Of a stretch of 64,000 nucleotides of DNA, positions 8,477 through 16,837 are shown in pieces. The notes under the pieces were generated by a model, which saw nothing but the letters and a program-made list of their open reading frames with translations, did not search any database and had not been told where the DNA came from. Source of the stretch: Nocardia alni (GTDB lineage: Bacteria > Actinomycetota > Actinomycetes > Mycobacteriales > Mycobacteriaceae). Location of the stretch: contig NZ_JAGPOX010000024.1 of NCBI RefSeq assembly GCF_019038435.1, forward strand, positions 17,708-81,707, written 5' to 3'. Numbering within the stretch: position 1 is the stretch's first letter; each line of letters opens with the position of its first letter. The position numbers and the translations under genes are program-made.

Positions 8477-8713
8477 TTGAGCGCGCTTTCGCGACGAGAT
8501 CGTGCGGGGCGGATCGAGGACGGCAGACGCATCAACCAGGTGCAGCCCGCCGAGCGGTACGGCGTCTCGCGGATCCCGGTCCGCGAGGCCCTCCGGCGGC
8601 TCCAGTCGGAATCCCTGGTCGTCCTGCCAGTGGCCCATGCACCCGTGGCCATCGGGTTACCGGTCGGTGCGATTCGCAGGTGGCGGGCCTACTCCAGCGG
8701 CGATCAGAGGTGA
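8477..8713 (+). pseudogene. GntR-family regulator, DNA-binding half only
   Basis: An open frame from TTG 8477 codes INQVQPAERYGVSRIPVREA then LRRLQSESLVVL, the classical winged helix-turn-helix of GntR (FadR/VanR) regulators. It then loses similarity around 8636 and stops at 8713. The effector-binding domain (about 150 residues) is absent and the usual ATG-containing N-terminus is short. It probably once controlled the transporter operon next to it. The break coincides with the change from Streptomyces-like to Nocardia-like sequence, so it marks a recombination seam. Confidence 0.65.
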
Positions 8714-8735
8714 TCCTGAAAGATGCGTTGCACCA

Positions 8736-8751
8736 AGCGCTTTCGAGCGCT
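8736..8751. terminator. Short hairpin with TTCG loop
   Basis: AGCGCT, TTCG, AGCGCT: a 6-bp stem with a stable tetraloop, lying between the converging GntR fragment and the DapA-family gene. It has no U-tract; its role as terminator is inferred from position. Confidence 0.35.
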
Positions 8752-8805
8752 GAGACGCGTAGTTCGAGGCCCCGGGACCCGACGAGCATGAGGGGTTTGT
8801 CGGGA

Positions 8806-9741
8806 TCACATGCCTCGGCTGTCCCCGGGCGGAAGAAGTTCCGCGCCCGCGGCGAGTAGCTTTTCGGCCTCTACCTTGCCGTCGTCGGTTAGTGGGACCA
8901 GCGGAGGGCGTACGAAACCGGACTCGATGCGTCCCTGCTGAGCCAGCGCCCATTTCAGCGGTGCCGGGTTGGTCTCTATGAACAGGAGATCGGCCAGTGG
9001 GTGCAGGCGATAGTGCAAGTCGCGGGCTTTCGCGTAGTCGCCCGTATCCCAGGCTTCGTACATCTGAGCGACGGCCGCCGGAGCCAAATTGGCGACCGCA
9101 CTGATGAATCCGACGCCGCCGAGGGCCAGCAAGGGAAGGCACAGCAATTCGATGCCCGACCACATCAGCAGGTCCGGTCCGCAGGCGTGCAGTACGCGGG
9201 AGAAGTGCGAGAAGTCCTTGGTCGTTTCCTTGATCCCGACGATATTGTCGAATTCGCGGTACAGGCGAGCGACTGTGCCGGGTGCGATATCCACTGCGGT
9301 TCTCGAGGGCACGTTGTAGATCACTATGGGCAGGTCGGGAAATTCCCGGGCGACGGTCGCGTACCAGTTGTAGAGGCCGAGTTGGGTGGGTTGCGCGTAG
9401 TAGGGAGTGATAACGAGTACGGCGTCGGCACCGGCATCACGGGCGACCGCGGTCAGGTCGAGGGTGTCATCGAGTTCGGCGCTGCCGGTTCCGGGAAGGA
9501 ACGGCACGCGGTCGCCGACCGCCGTCGCGACCGTGCGGATCGCCTCGGCCCGTTCGGCCAACGTCTGCGCACCCGGTTCGCCGGTCGAACCGCCGAACGA
9601 AATGGCGTGAGTGCCGTTGCTCAGTTGGAACTCGACCAGGTCAGACAGGCTGGCGTGGTCGACGGTGCCGTCGGAGTGGAACGGGGTGATCAACGGCGCG
9701 ATCGAACCGCGTATCTGGGCAGGGTCGTTGCGGAACTTCAC
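8806..9741 (-). CDS. Dihydrodipicolinate synthase (DapA) family aldolase/lyase
   Basis: 311 residues, a TIM-barrel class I aldolase. The Schiff-base lysine is Lys171 (GIKETTKDF) and Tyr142 lies in YNVPSRT; the pyruvate-binding GGSTGEP loop is at 50-56. The family includes lysine biosynthesis DapA but also pyruvate-producing aldolases and hydratase-aldolases of catabolic pathways. Location directly downstream of a LigK/RraA-type aldolase and within a dicarboxylate ring-cleavage cluster favours a catabolic role. It is co-directional with the RraA-type gene (34-bp gap) and probably controlled by the divergent LysR protein. Confidence 0.82.
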   Translation of the reverse strand: MKFRNDPAQIRGSIAPLITPFHSDGTVDHASLSDLVEFQLSNGTHAISFGGSTGEPGAQTLAERAEAIRTVATAVGDRVPFLPGTGSAELDDTLDLTAVARDAGADAVLVITPYYAQPTQLGLYNWYATVAREFPDLPIVIYNVPSRTAVDIAPGTVARLYREFDNIVGIKETTKDFSHFSRVLHACGPDLLMWSGIELLCLPLLALGGVGFISAVANLAPAAVAQMYEAWDTGDYAKARDLHYRLHPLADLLFIETNPAPLKWALAQQGRIESGFVRPPLVPLTDDGKVEAEKLLAAGAELLPPGDSRGM

Positions 9742-9775
9742 GGTGCTTCTCCTGAGTTGCTCGCGTAGTGTTATT

Positions 9776-10495
9776 TCATTCGGTATCGGTGAGGGTGGTC
9801 AGCCAGTCCTCGTACCGCTTTTGCCAGATGTCGCCGAGCGGATAGAGGCCTTCGATCCCGGAACCCGCGGCCACCTGCTCGGTGATGAACCGCTCCTGAC
9901 GCTCCTGCTCGGCCGCGGCGCCGAGCACCTCGCGCACCAGCGGCGGCGGGATGACCAGCACGCCGTCGTCGTCGCCGACAATCCAGTCGCCAGGCAAGAC
10001 CGCTGCGCCGCCGCAGCCGATCGGAACATCGATGTCCCAGGGGACGTGACGTCGCCCGAGCACGGCGGGGTGCGGCCCGCCGTGGAATACCGAGATGCCG
10101 AGTTCCGCGACGACGGCCGCGTCACGCAGTCCGCCGTCGGTGACGACGGCTGCGGCTCCGCGCACCTCGGCACGTTTGGCCAGGATGTCACCGATCGTGC
10201 CGCTGCCACGCTCGCCCCGGGCCTCCATGACGAGGACCTCGCCGGGTTCCAGGGACTCGATGGCCCGCTTCTGGGCGTTGAATCCGTCGCCGCGTTCGGC
10301 GAACAGATCCTCCCGGTGGGGTAGGTAACGCAGAGTGCGCGCACGACCCGCGAACCGCGAACCCGGCTTAGCCGCCTGCACACCGTCGATGGTGACGTTG
10401 TTCAGTCCGTGCTTGCGCAGCTGCGCTGACAGGGTCGCCACCGACACTGTTGTCAGTTTCTCGCGGAGATCGTTTTCGGCAAGGTCGTCGGCCAT
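9776..10495 (-). CDS. RraA-family protein, probable 4-carboxy-4-hydroxy-2-oxoadipate-type aldolase
   Basis: 239 residues. The family core is present: GDILAKRAEVRGAAAVVTDG around 102-121, then GLRD with Arg124 and Asp125. The Arg and Asp are retained in the HMG/CHA aldolases (LigK, ProA) of this fold, which cleave 4-carboxy-4-hydroxy-2-oxoadipate to pyruvate and oxaloacetate with a divalent metal. A C-terminal extension (IWQKRYEDW) also resembles the aldolases rather than the RNase E inhibitor RraA. Homologues of the two preceding pathway enzymes (LigI- and LigJ-type) lie nearby, which supports the call. It is first gene of a minus-strand pair transcribed away from lysR. Confidence 0.75.
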   Translation of the reverse strand: MADDLAENDLREKLTTVSVATLSAQLRKHGLNNVTIDGVQAAKPGSRFAGRARTLRYLPHREDLFAERGDGFNAQKRAIESLEPGEVLVMEARGERGSGTIGDILAKRAEVRGAAAVVTDGGLRDAAVVAELGISVFHGGPHPAVLGRRHVPWDIDVPIGCGGAAVLPGDWIVGDDDGVLVIPPPLVREVLGAAAEQERQERFITEQVAAGSGIEGLYPLGDIWQKRYEDWLTTLTDTE

Positions 10496-10591
10496 GCTCG
10501 GTCACCTTTCTCGCTGGTGGTACGTACTCAGACAATCGGCTGAGGCCGAGAACGACAAGAAGCCCCGACCCGTAATTGTTAAACTTTATGC
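10496..10591. promoter_or_regulatory. Divergent promoter region between rraA-type and lysR-type genes
   Basis: 96 bp shared by two divergent genes, AT-rich near 10575-10590 (aattgttaaactttatgc). LysR proteins usually bind such regions at T-N11-A elements and control both directions. I see no single perfect palindrome. Confidence 0.4.
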
Positions 10592-11491
10592 ATGAATATC
10601 GACTTTGCGTTGCTGCGCTCTTTCGTCGTTCTCGCCGAGGAGTTGCACTTCGCGCGTGCCGCCGAGCGCCTGTACATCGAGCAGCCGGCGCTGAGTCAGC
10701 GAACTCGCCGTCTCGAGCGCAGGATCGCGGTCCAGCTATTCGACCGTGATACCCGTAACGTGCGGCTGACGCCCGCGGGGGTGGAGTTTCTCAACGACAT
10801 CCGGGATGTGCTGGCGCGGTTCGATTCGGCGGTCGCTCGCGCGCAGGAAACGGCCTCGGGCGATCGCGGCACCATCCGGGTGGCCTACACGTTCAGCGTG
10901 GGCTACGAAACTTTGCCGGCGCTGCTCACCGGCCTCGATACGGATTCGGGGTTACAGGCGGAGGCACTGGAATTGTGGGAGAAGGACGTCCTGGACGCCG
11001 TACGCCGCCGGAGGCAGGATGTTGGGCTGGTGCGTTATGACCCCGATGATCCGGAGTTGGCCTCGGTGCTGATTCGCCGTGAGCGACTGGCTCTCGCGGT
11101 GCCACACGGGCACCACCTGGCCACACTGATGTCGGTGTCGTTGTCCGAAGTATCCGGTGAGCCGTTCGTGATCATTCCGCGCAGCGTGGCGCCCGGCTAC
11201 CATGCGGTGATCGAGAAAGTATTCGCCAGAGCCGGATTCGCGCCCAAGACCGTCGCGAACGCTGTCCCGGGCAGCCGGGTCATGACAGATCTGCAGCGCA
11301 ACAATGCCGTTGCCCTGCTGCCGATGTCCGCGCAGCGGGTTCATCCGGAAGGCGTGGCCGCCTTCCTGCGGATCGAAGACGATTTCGCGACCCTGCCCGT
11401 CCGATTGATCTACCGGGAGGATTCGAGCACGGCGGTGCGAGCGTTCGCCGACCGGGCACAACAGATCGCTCGTGAGCACCACTGGTTGTAG
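10592..11491 (+). CDS. LysR-family transcriptional regulator
   Basis: 299 residues, normal length. The N-terminal helix-turn-helix reads HFARAAERLYIEQPALSQRT (about 25-45) and is followed by the two-lobe inducer domain. It stands between two catabolic units: the divergent rraA/dapA-type pair and the convergent ligI/ridA pair. It probably senses a pathway intermediate and activates the rraA-type operon. Confidence 0.88.
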   Translation: MNIDFALLRSFVVLAEELHFARAAERLYIEQPALSQRTRRLERRIAVQLFDRDTRNVRLTPAGVEFLNDIRDVLARFDSAVARAQETASGDRGTIRVAYTFSVGYETLPALLTGLDTDSGLQAEALELWEKDVLDAVRRRRQDVGLVRYDPDDPELASVLIRRERLALAVPHGHHLATLMSVSLSEVSGEPFVIIPRSVAPGYHAVIEKVFARAGFAPKTVANAVPGSRVMTDLQRNNAVALLPMSAQRVHPEGVAAFLRIEDDFATLPVRLIYREDSSTAVRAFADRAQQIAREHHWL

Positions 11492-11523
11492 CAGGCGAGC
11501 CGCCGTCGGCGATTACCGTGTGC

Positions 11524-12444
11524 TCAATCGCGATCCTCGTCGTTTGCCGGCGCGGTGATCTCGTTCGAAATGTCGGCGAACCGGAAAACCTCCTGAGGGT
11601 TCTTCACGAGGATCTGCCGTCGTGTTGCTTCGTCCGGCGCGTACCGTGCGAAGAGGTCGAGCAGTTCGCCATCGTTCGGGACCGGGACGGGGCGGATCGG
11701 GTGCGGCCAGTCGCTGGCCCACAACATTCGGGTCGGTACCTGCTGGATGTACTCGTGCGCGTACGCGACGGCGTCATTCCAGGGGTGTCCGGCGGCTTCG
11801 GCACGCTTATCGCCGTTGGACAGCATCATCCACCAGTTCCCGCGCTGCAGCAGGTTGAGCATCTTCCGGAACCGGGGGTCGGCCAGGCCGTGGTCGTACT
11901 GCAATGGCCCCATGTGGTCGACGATGATATCGGCCTCCACATCGTCGAACAATGCGGTCACCTCGTCCGGATCCATGTCGACCAGCTGCAGCTTGAAGTA
12001 CCAGCCGCGCTCCGTGACTCGTTCGATCGCCCGTCTGATCCGCTCCGGAGAGAGCCGGCTGGCGGTGAGTCTCGGATGAAAGTTGAACCGTGCGCCGCGC
12101 ACGCCTGCCTCATGCATCTCGGTGAGCTGATCATCGGTCACCGAATCGTCGACGCGTCCGCAGCCCCGGTAGCCGCTGCCCGCGGTCGACAGCGCGTCGA
12201 TGAGCGCCGAGTGGTCGGTGCCGTACGCGGTCGGCTGAACGATCACACCGCGGTCGATCCCGAGCACCGAATGTGTGCGCCGCATCGCGTGCACGGTGGC
12301 GTCGTAAGCGGTGTAGACGGCATTCGGCTGTACCGGAAACCGTTCTCGATCGCCGAAAACATGTACGTGGCTATCGCATGAACCGGCTGGCAGTTGCCAT
12401 TTCGGCGCACGCGTCTCCGGATCGAAATTCCCGTATTCAACCAT
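11524..12444 (-). CDS. Amidohydrolase, 2-pyrone-4,6-dicarboxylate lactonase (LigI) type
   Basis: 306 residues from ATG 12444; the longer open frame upstream belongs to the overlapping RidA gene. It is a TIM-barrel metal-dependent hydrolase of the amidohydrolase-2 group. SHVHVF gives His26 and His28; later come IIVDHMGP and ASDWPHP with the active-site Asp. The WWMMLSNGDKR element and the two-domain spacing are like PDC lactonases, which open 2-pyrone-4,6-dicarboxylate to 4-oxalomesaconate. The start overlaps the end of ridA by 8 bp. The substrate could be another lactone; confidence in the family is high, in PDC moderate. Confidence 0.75.
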   Translation of the reverse strand: MVEYGNFDPETRAPKWQLPAGSCDSHVHVFGDRERFPVQPNAVYTAYDATVHAMRRTHSVLGIDRGVIVQPTAYGTDHSALIDALSTAGSGYRGCGRVDDSVTDDQLTEMHEAGVRGARFNFHPRLTASRLSPERIRRAIERVTERGWYFKLQLVDMDPDEVTALFDDVEADIIVDHMGPLQYDHGLADPRFRKMLNLLQRGNWWMMLSNGDKRAEAAGHPWNDAVAYAHEYIQQVPTRMLWASDWPHPIRPVPVPNDGELLDLFARYAPDEATRRQILVKNPQEVFRFADISNEITAPANDEDRD

Positions 12445-12856
12445 GCTTTTCTCCCTTGACCGCGTTGTCCTCGAGTACCGCGACGATTTCGCATTGCACC
12501 CGGATATGCGGACGGTTCGTCCCGACGGAAACCCGCCGCGCCGGTCGTCTGCCCGGGTCCGGGAACAGCGCGCACCACCATTCGTTGAGCACCGCGCGGT
12601 CGGCGGACCGGCCGAGCTGGATATCGAACTTCGCGATATCGTCCAGTGATCCGCCGACGGCGGCCAATACCGCCGCCACATTGGCGGACATCTGTGCGCA
12701 TTCGTCCGCGAACTCGGCGGGAAAGCTCGTCGGGTCGGTGCCGTCCTTACCGCCGTGGACGACACCGGTGAAGAGCAAGTCGCCTACGCGACAGCCTGCC
12801 GGCACAGGATTCTCGTGCGAGAAACCCTCGATATAGATGCTCTCTCGTGGAGCCAT
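12437..12856 (-). CDS. RidA/YjgF/YER057c family protein
   Basis: 139 residues from ATG 12856, preceded by gagg. RidA proteins are trimeric cytosolic enamine/imine deaminases, and some act as ring-opening or hydrolysis enzymes in aromatic pathways. GCRVGDLLFTGVVHGG and the C-terminal VSVGTNRPHIRVQCEIVAVL match the fold. The usual Arg before the C-terminal sheet is in a slightly different context (GTNRPHIRVQCE), so whether deaminase chemistry is kept is uncertain. First gene of a coupled pair with the LigI-type hydrolase. Confidence 0.75.
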   Translation of the reverse strand: MAPRESIYIEGFSHENPVPAGCRVGDLLFTGVVHGGKDGTDPTSFPAEFADECAQMSANVAAVLAAVGGSLDDIAKFDIQLGRSADRAVLNEWWCALFPDPGRRPARRVSVGTNRPHIRVQCEIVAVLEDNAVKGEKHG

Positions 12857-13110
12857 TCGATCCTCTTTCCCCGCGCCACGGATACCGTGCGAAATTCGCG
12901 TACGCGACCACGTTCCGTCGGGAAACGCTAAACGCCGCCCGGTAGGGCCTCCAAGACAGGTCGGCGACCGATTTATGCACAAGCGTTATGGGTGAAACTC
13001 CGCGTCATTAATGCATACTTTTTATCAGTACGCTCCCTGTGTGCCTTGGTGCCGCTTTCGCCGGAGCTTACGTTTGTGGCGTACCCGACCAGCGAAAGGA
13101 GGCCTGACCC
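12857..13110. other. Divergent intergenic region before the ligJ-type operon
   Basis: 254 bp between ridA (minus) and the ligJ-type gene (plus). No gene seen. An AT-rich patch lies at about 13005-13030, and a strong ribosome site (aaaggagg) ends 8 nt before the plus-strand ATG at 13111. Confidence 0.4.
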
Positions 13111-14232
13111 ATGGCTCGGTTGAACGGCGTCGTCGAGCGCCTCGAACGGGGGCAGACGGTCCCGCCGATGTACGTCGATTGCCACGCGCACTTCACCAGC
13201 GTGCCGCAGGCGCTGAAACAATGGCGCAACCGGCAGATCGACGAGATCGAGCGGCATGGGCGGCATATGCCTGCCGGGGGACCGGACATCTCCGACAGTG
13301 AACTGGCTCGGGCCTTGTCCGGCGGGCCGATCTCGCTGCAGGCCGCGCGCGGGATCGACATGACCTTGCTGTCTCCCATCGCGGGCCTGATGGCGCACCA
13401 CTACGGCGACCAGGAAACCAGCGTGGTCTGGAGCAGACTGAGCAACGACATCATCCATCGTGCGTGCGGGCTCTTTCCCGACCGCCTCGTGGGTGTCGGT
13501 CAGTTGCCGCAGTCTCCCGGCGAAAGTATCGACGCCAGCGTGGCCGAGCTACGGCGGTGTGTGAACGAACTGGGGTTCGTGGGGTGCAACCTGAATCCTG
13601 ACCCCTCCGACGGTTACTGGCGGGCATCGTCGATCACCGACCCGTACTACTATCCGCTCTACGCCGAGATGGTCGAGCTGGGAGTGCCGGCCGTTGTCCA
13701 TGCCTCGATGTCGGCCAACCCGGCCGTGCAAGGCACCTGTGCCCATTACCTCAACGCCGACACCACGGTGTTCATGCAGCTGTGCCAGTCCGACCTGTTC
13801 AGGGAGTTCCCCGAGCTGCGATTGATCCTGCCGCACGGTGGCGGGGCGGTTCCGTACCACTGGGACAGGTACCAGGGCGTTATGTACGACCAGGGTCGCG
13901 GTGATCTGCTCGACATCATCGGCGACAACGTGTACTTCGACACCTGCCTCTACGGGCAGCGGGGCATGCAGCTGCTGGTGGACACCGTGCCGGCGAAGAA
14001 CCTGGTCTTCGCCTCGGAAATGATCGGCGCCGTACGAAGCACCGACCCCGCGACAGGCCGCCGGTACGACGACACCCGCACGCTGCTGGAGGAGGTTGCG
14101 GGATTGTCCGAAACGGGCCGCGCCGCGATCGCGTCCGGCAACGCGCTCAGGGTTTTTCCACGGCTGCGCGGAATTCTGGATACCGACGAGACATTCCCCG
14201 GAACCGGGCACAGCCACAATGTCGTGGGCTGA
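13111..14232 (+). CDS. Amidohydrolase-family 4-oxalomesaconate hydratase (LigJ) homologue
   Basis: 373 residues with a strong ribosome site. YVDCHAHF gives metal ligands His25 and His27. The block RRCVNELGFVGCNLNPDP and the later LILPHGGGAVPYHW, then VFASEMIGAVR and RYDDT, are as I remember them from LigJ of the protocatechuate 4,5-cleavage pathway, which hydrates 4-oxalomesaconate to 4-carboxy-4-hydroxy-2-oxoadipate. About 30 extra N-terminal residues precede the barrel. It opens a seven-gene plus-strand run, and the LigI- and LigK-type genes needed on either side of this step lie within 5 kb. Confidence 0.82.
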   Translation: MARLNGVVERLERGQTVPPMYVDCHAHFTSVPQALKQWRNRQIDEIERHGRHMPAGGPDISDSELARALSGGPISLQAARGIDMTLLSPIAGLMAHHYGDQETSVVWSRLSNDIIHRACGLFPDRLVGVGQLPQSPGESIDASVAELRRCVNELGFVGCNLNPDPSDGYWRASSITDPYYYPLYAEMVELGVPAVVHASMSANPAVQGTCAHYLNADTTVFMQLCQSDLFREFPELRLILPHGGGAVPYHWDRYQGVMYDQGRGDLLDIIGDNVYFDTCLYGQRGMQLLVDTVPAKNLVFASEMIGAVRSTDPATGRRYDDTRTLLEEVAGLSETGRAAIASGNALRVFPRLRGILDTDETFPGTGHSHNVVG

Positions 14233-14242
14233 GAGGGAACCC

Positions 14243-15898
14243 ATGACCAAGGTTTACGAAGCCATCGCCGACGCGTTCGTGGCGGAAGGAACCTCACATG
14301 TCTTCGGCATGATGGGCGACGCCAATATGCACTGGATGAACGCGGTCGCCGAGCGCGGCGTAGAGCTGTTCGAGGTCCGCCACGAAGGCTCGGGTCTGAC
14401 GATGGCGGACGGCTGGTCGCGCGCCACCGGCCGTCCGGGCGTCGGGGCGACGACGTGCGGCCCCGGCGTCACCCAGCTCGCGACAGCGCTGGTCTGCGCG
14501 GCCCGCGCACGCACCCCGCTCGTCGTTTTTGCCGGTGCGGCGCCGCTGACCGATCCAGGCGACTCCCAGTACCTCGATCAGCGCAGATTCGCCGAAGCCG
14601 TGGAGTGTGGATTCGTGTCCGTGTTGGCACCGGCACGTGCTCGGACCGCGGTACGGGAGGCGTTCTGGCTGGCGCGTACGACGTCGAAACCGGTGATGAT
14701 CAGCGTGCCCATGGATGTACAACTGGCAGAGTTCGACGGACCGGCGCACTACCTGCCGTCGACCGACCTCATCGATACCACCCCCGTGACGCCCGATCCG
14801 CAGCGCATCCAGGACGCCGCCGACCTCATCGCCGAGAGTGAGCGCGTGGTCGTTCTCGTCGGGAAGGGCGCGCGTTCGCCGGAGGTGGCCGGTCTCGTCA
14901 TCCAGCTCCACGAGCGGACGCGCGCGTTGCTGGCCACCACGCTGCAGGCCAGCAACTGGCTGCGCGACCGGACGCCGTACCACGCCGGAATCGCCGGGGG
15001 CTACGGGACGAGAATCGCTCACGAATTGATGAGGGAGGCGGACTGCGTAGTCGCGGTAGGCGCCAGCCTGAATCAGTACACGATCTGGCACGGTCGCCTC
15101 TTCCCGAAGGCCGATATCGTCCACATCGACCGGGCCGGTCAGGTCGTACCGGGGGACGGCCGGCCGGTCGACTGTTATGTGCGCGGCGACGCCCGCCCGG
15201 CGCTCCAGCAGCTGATCACCGCACTCGGCGGCAGGACCCCGGCCGGAACCGGGTTCCACACGCCGGTGGTCGCCGAGCGACTTCGGGAGGCTACGACGCT
15301 GCGGGAACCGTTCCACCGGGAGCCAGATCGGCTGGACCCGCGCGAAGTTGTCCTCACGCTGGATCGGTTGATCCCCGAACGGCTTCCGCTCGTGCTGGGC
15401 AGCGGTCACCAAACCGATTTCGGGACCATGCTCTTCTCCCGGCCGCGAGAGGTCGTGTCCAACTACGGGCTGTTCGGTGCGATCGGCCAGGCGCCGCTGC
15501 TCACGATGGGCTGGACCCTCGGGCGGCACGGCCAGCCCACCTTCGTCGTGGAAGGGGATGCCAGCTTCATCATGCACCTGGCAGAGTTCGACACCGCATG
15601 CCGCTACCGCTGGCCGGTACTGATCCTGGTGATGAACGACGAGGCGCTCGGGGCCGAATACCACAAATCCGAAGCCCACGGGCTGCGCCGGGACCTCTCG
15701 GCGATTCGCTCGCCGGACCTCGGGGCCGTAGCCACCGCGATGGGTGGCCACGGGGCCACCGTGCGCACGATCGCCGCACTCGAAGCGGCGGTCGGCGATT
15801 TCGTCGCCGACCCCGAGCCCACGGTTGTCGATATTCGTATCACGCGCGCGGTGATGAGTGTGCCGTTCCGGCGGCTGTGGTGCGGGGAAGAGGTCTGA
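14243..15898 (+). CDS. Thiamine diphosphate-dependent enzyme (acetolactate synthase/benzoylformate decarboxylase superfamily)
   Basis: 551 residues, full length for the three-domain ThDP family. The cofactor-activating glutamate is Glu48 (VRHEGSG), and the ThDP/metal motif starts at about residue 437 (VVEGDASF, then VLILVMND). The reaction, either 2-oxoacid decarboxylation or carboligation, is not predictable from sequence. The start ATG is 10 bp after the ligJ-type stop. In this setting it may decarboxylate or ligate a 2-oxoacid made by the aldolases. Its stop overlaps the next ATG (TGATG). Confidence 0.82.
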   Translation: MTKVYEAIADAFVAEGTSHVFGMMGDANMHWMNAVAERGVELFEVRHEGSGLTMADGWSRATGRPGVGATTCGPGVTQLATALVCAARARTPLVVFAGAAPLTDPGDSQYLDQRRFAEAVECGFVSVLAPARARTAVREAFWLARTTSKPVMISVPMDVQLAEFDGPAHYLPSTDLIDTTPVTPDPQRIQDAADLIAESERVVVLVGKGARSPEVAGLVIQLHERTRALLATTLQASNWLRDRTPYHAGIAGGYGTRIAHELMREADCVVAVGASLNQYTIWHGRLFPKADIVHIDRAGQVVPGDGRPVDCYVRGDARPALQQLITALGGRTPAGTGFHTPVVAERLREATTLREPFHREPDRLDPREVVLTLDRLIPERLPLVLGSGHQTDFGTMLFSRPREVVSNYGLFGAIGQAPLLTMGWTLGRHGQPTFVVEGDASFIMHLAEFDTACRYRWPVLILVMNDEALGAEYHKSEAHGLRRDLSAIRSPDLGAVATAMGGHGATVRTIAALEAAVGDFVADPEPTVVDIRITRAVMSVPFRRLWCGEEV

Positions 15899-16794
15899 TG
15901 AGGCGTCTCACCGCCGCTTTGCGCCGGTATCCGCACCTCGAACCGCTGCTCGACGGCAGTCCGGTCAGCGAGGGATACGCGCTCGATGTCGCGGACATCC
16001 ACCCGATCCACGAAGCCTTCGCTCCGATGGTCCGGCACCTGCGCTATGACCTCAGTGAGCTCGCCGTCGCCACCTTGCTGCAGGCCATCGAATCCGATGT
16101 GCCGATCGCCGCCCTGCCGGTGGTCCCGCTCGGGAATTTCCCTCATCGGTCACTCTATGTATGGGGTGGTGACCGCCGGGTCGACCCGGCGGATCTGCCG
16201 GGGCGCAGGCTCGGCGTGCGCGCTTACAGCCAGACCACCGGGCTGTGGGCACGCGGAGTTCTCGGTGACGACTACGGGGTGTCCTCCCGCGACATCACCT
16301 GGGTGACCACCGAGGGCCCCCATGTCGCCACCGCGAAGGATCCGAGCAACGTCATCCGGACCTCCACGAACCTGGTCGACGCCCTGCGTGCCGGAGACCT
16401 CGCGTCGGTCGTGCTGGGCGCTCCGTTCGCCGCGAATGTCGACGGACTGGCCCCGCTGATTCCCGACTGGGAATCCCGGCAGGAGAGTTTCTTCGATCAG
16501 CATGGATGGGTGCCGGCGAACCATCTCGTCGTCGTGCGACGGGATCTGCTCCGCTCGGAGCCGGGGCTCATCCGTGCGTTCTACCGCGATCTGACCGCGA
16601 GTATCGAGGCCACAATGCGAAACGAACCGTCCGGGACGGTCCGCGGGCGTGCGGTGCGGTACGGCGTCGCTTCGGGTTTGCTCGACATGCTCGCGACAGC
16701 GATTCGGTACGCGCGGGAACAAGAGGTCATCCGGTGCGACCTCGACGCGGCGGATATCTTCGCCGACTTCGAAAAGTACGTAGGCGAGTCGTGA
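15898..16794 (+). CDS. 4,5-dihydroxyphthalate decarboxylase-like protein (periplasmic-binding fold, no signal peptide)
   Basis: 298 residues from the ATG overlapping the ThDP gene stop. LPVVPLGNFPHRSLYVWGG, then LPGRRLGVRAYSQTTGLWAR and DITWV, resemble Pht5-type 4,5-dihydroxyphthalate decarboxylases, which use a solute-binding-protein fold as a cytosolic decarboxylase giving protocatechuate. No signal peptide is visible, which fits an enzyme and argues against a transport protein. With LigI/J/K homologues around it, a role in aromatic dicarboxylate breakdown is plausible, though the true substrate may differ. Translationally coupled to the ThDP gene. Confidence 0.68.
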   Translation: MRRLTAALRRYPHLEPLLDGSPVSEGYALDVADIHPIHEAFAPMVRHLRYDLSELAVATLLQAIESDVPIAALPVVPLGNFPHRSLYVWGGDRRVDPADLPGRRLGVRAYSQTTGLWARGVLGDDYGVSSRDITWVTTEGPHVATAKDPSNVIRTSTNLVDALRAGDLASVVLGAPFAANVDGLAPLIPDWESRQESFFDQHGWVPANHLVVVRRDLLRSEPGLIRAFYRDLTASIEATMRNEPSGTVRGRAVRYGVASGLLDMLATAIRYAREQEVIRCDLDAADIFADFEKYVGES

Positions 16795-16837
16795 CGCGGA
16801 CAAGCTGCCCGACGGTTGCGAGAAAGGCAGGGCAACG

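Noticed and set aside
8806..9741. Lysine-biosynthetic dapA
   Set aside because: Context is catabolic (LysR, RraA/LigK-type aldolase) and no other lysine gene is near, so only the family name is given.
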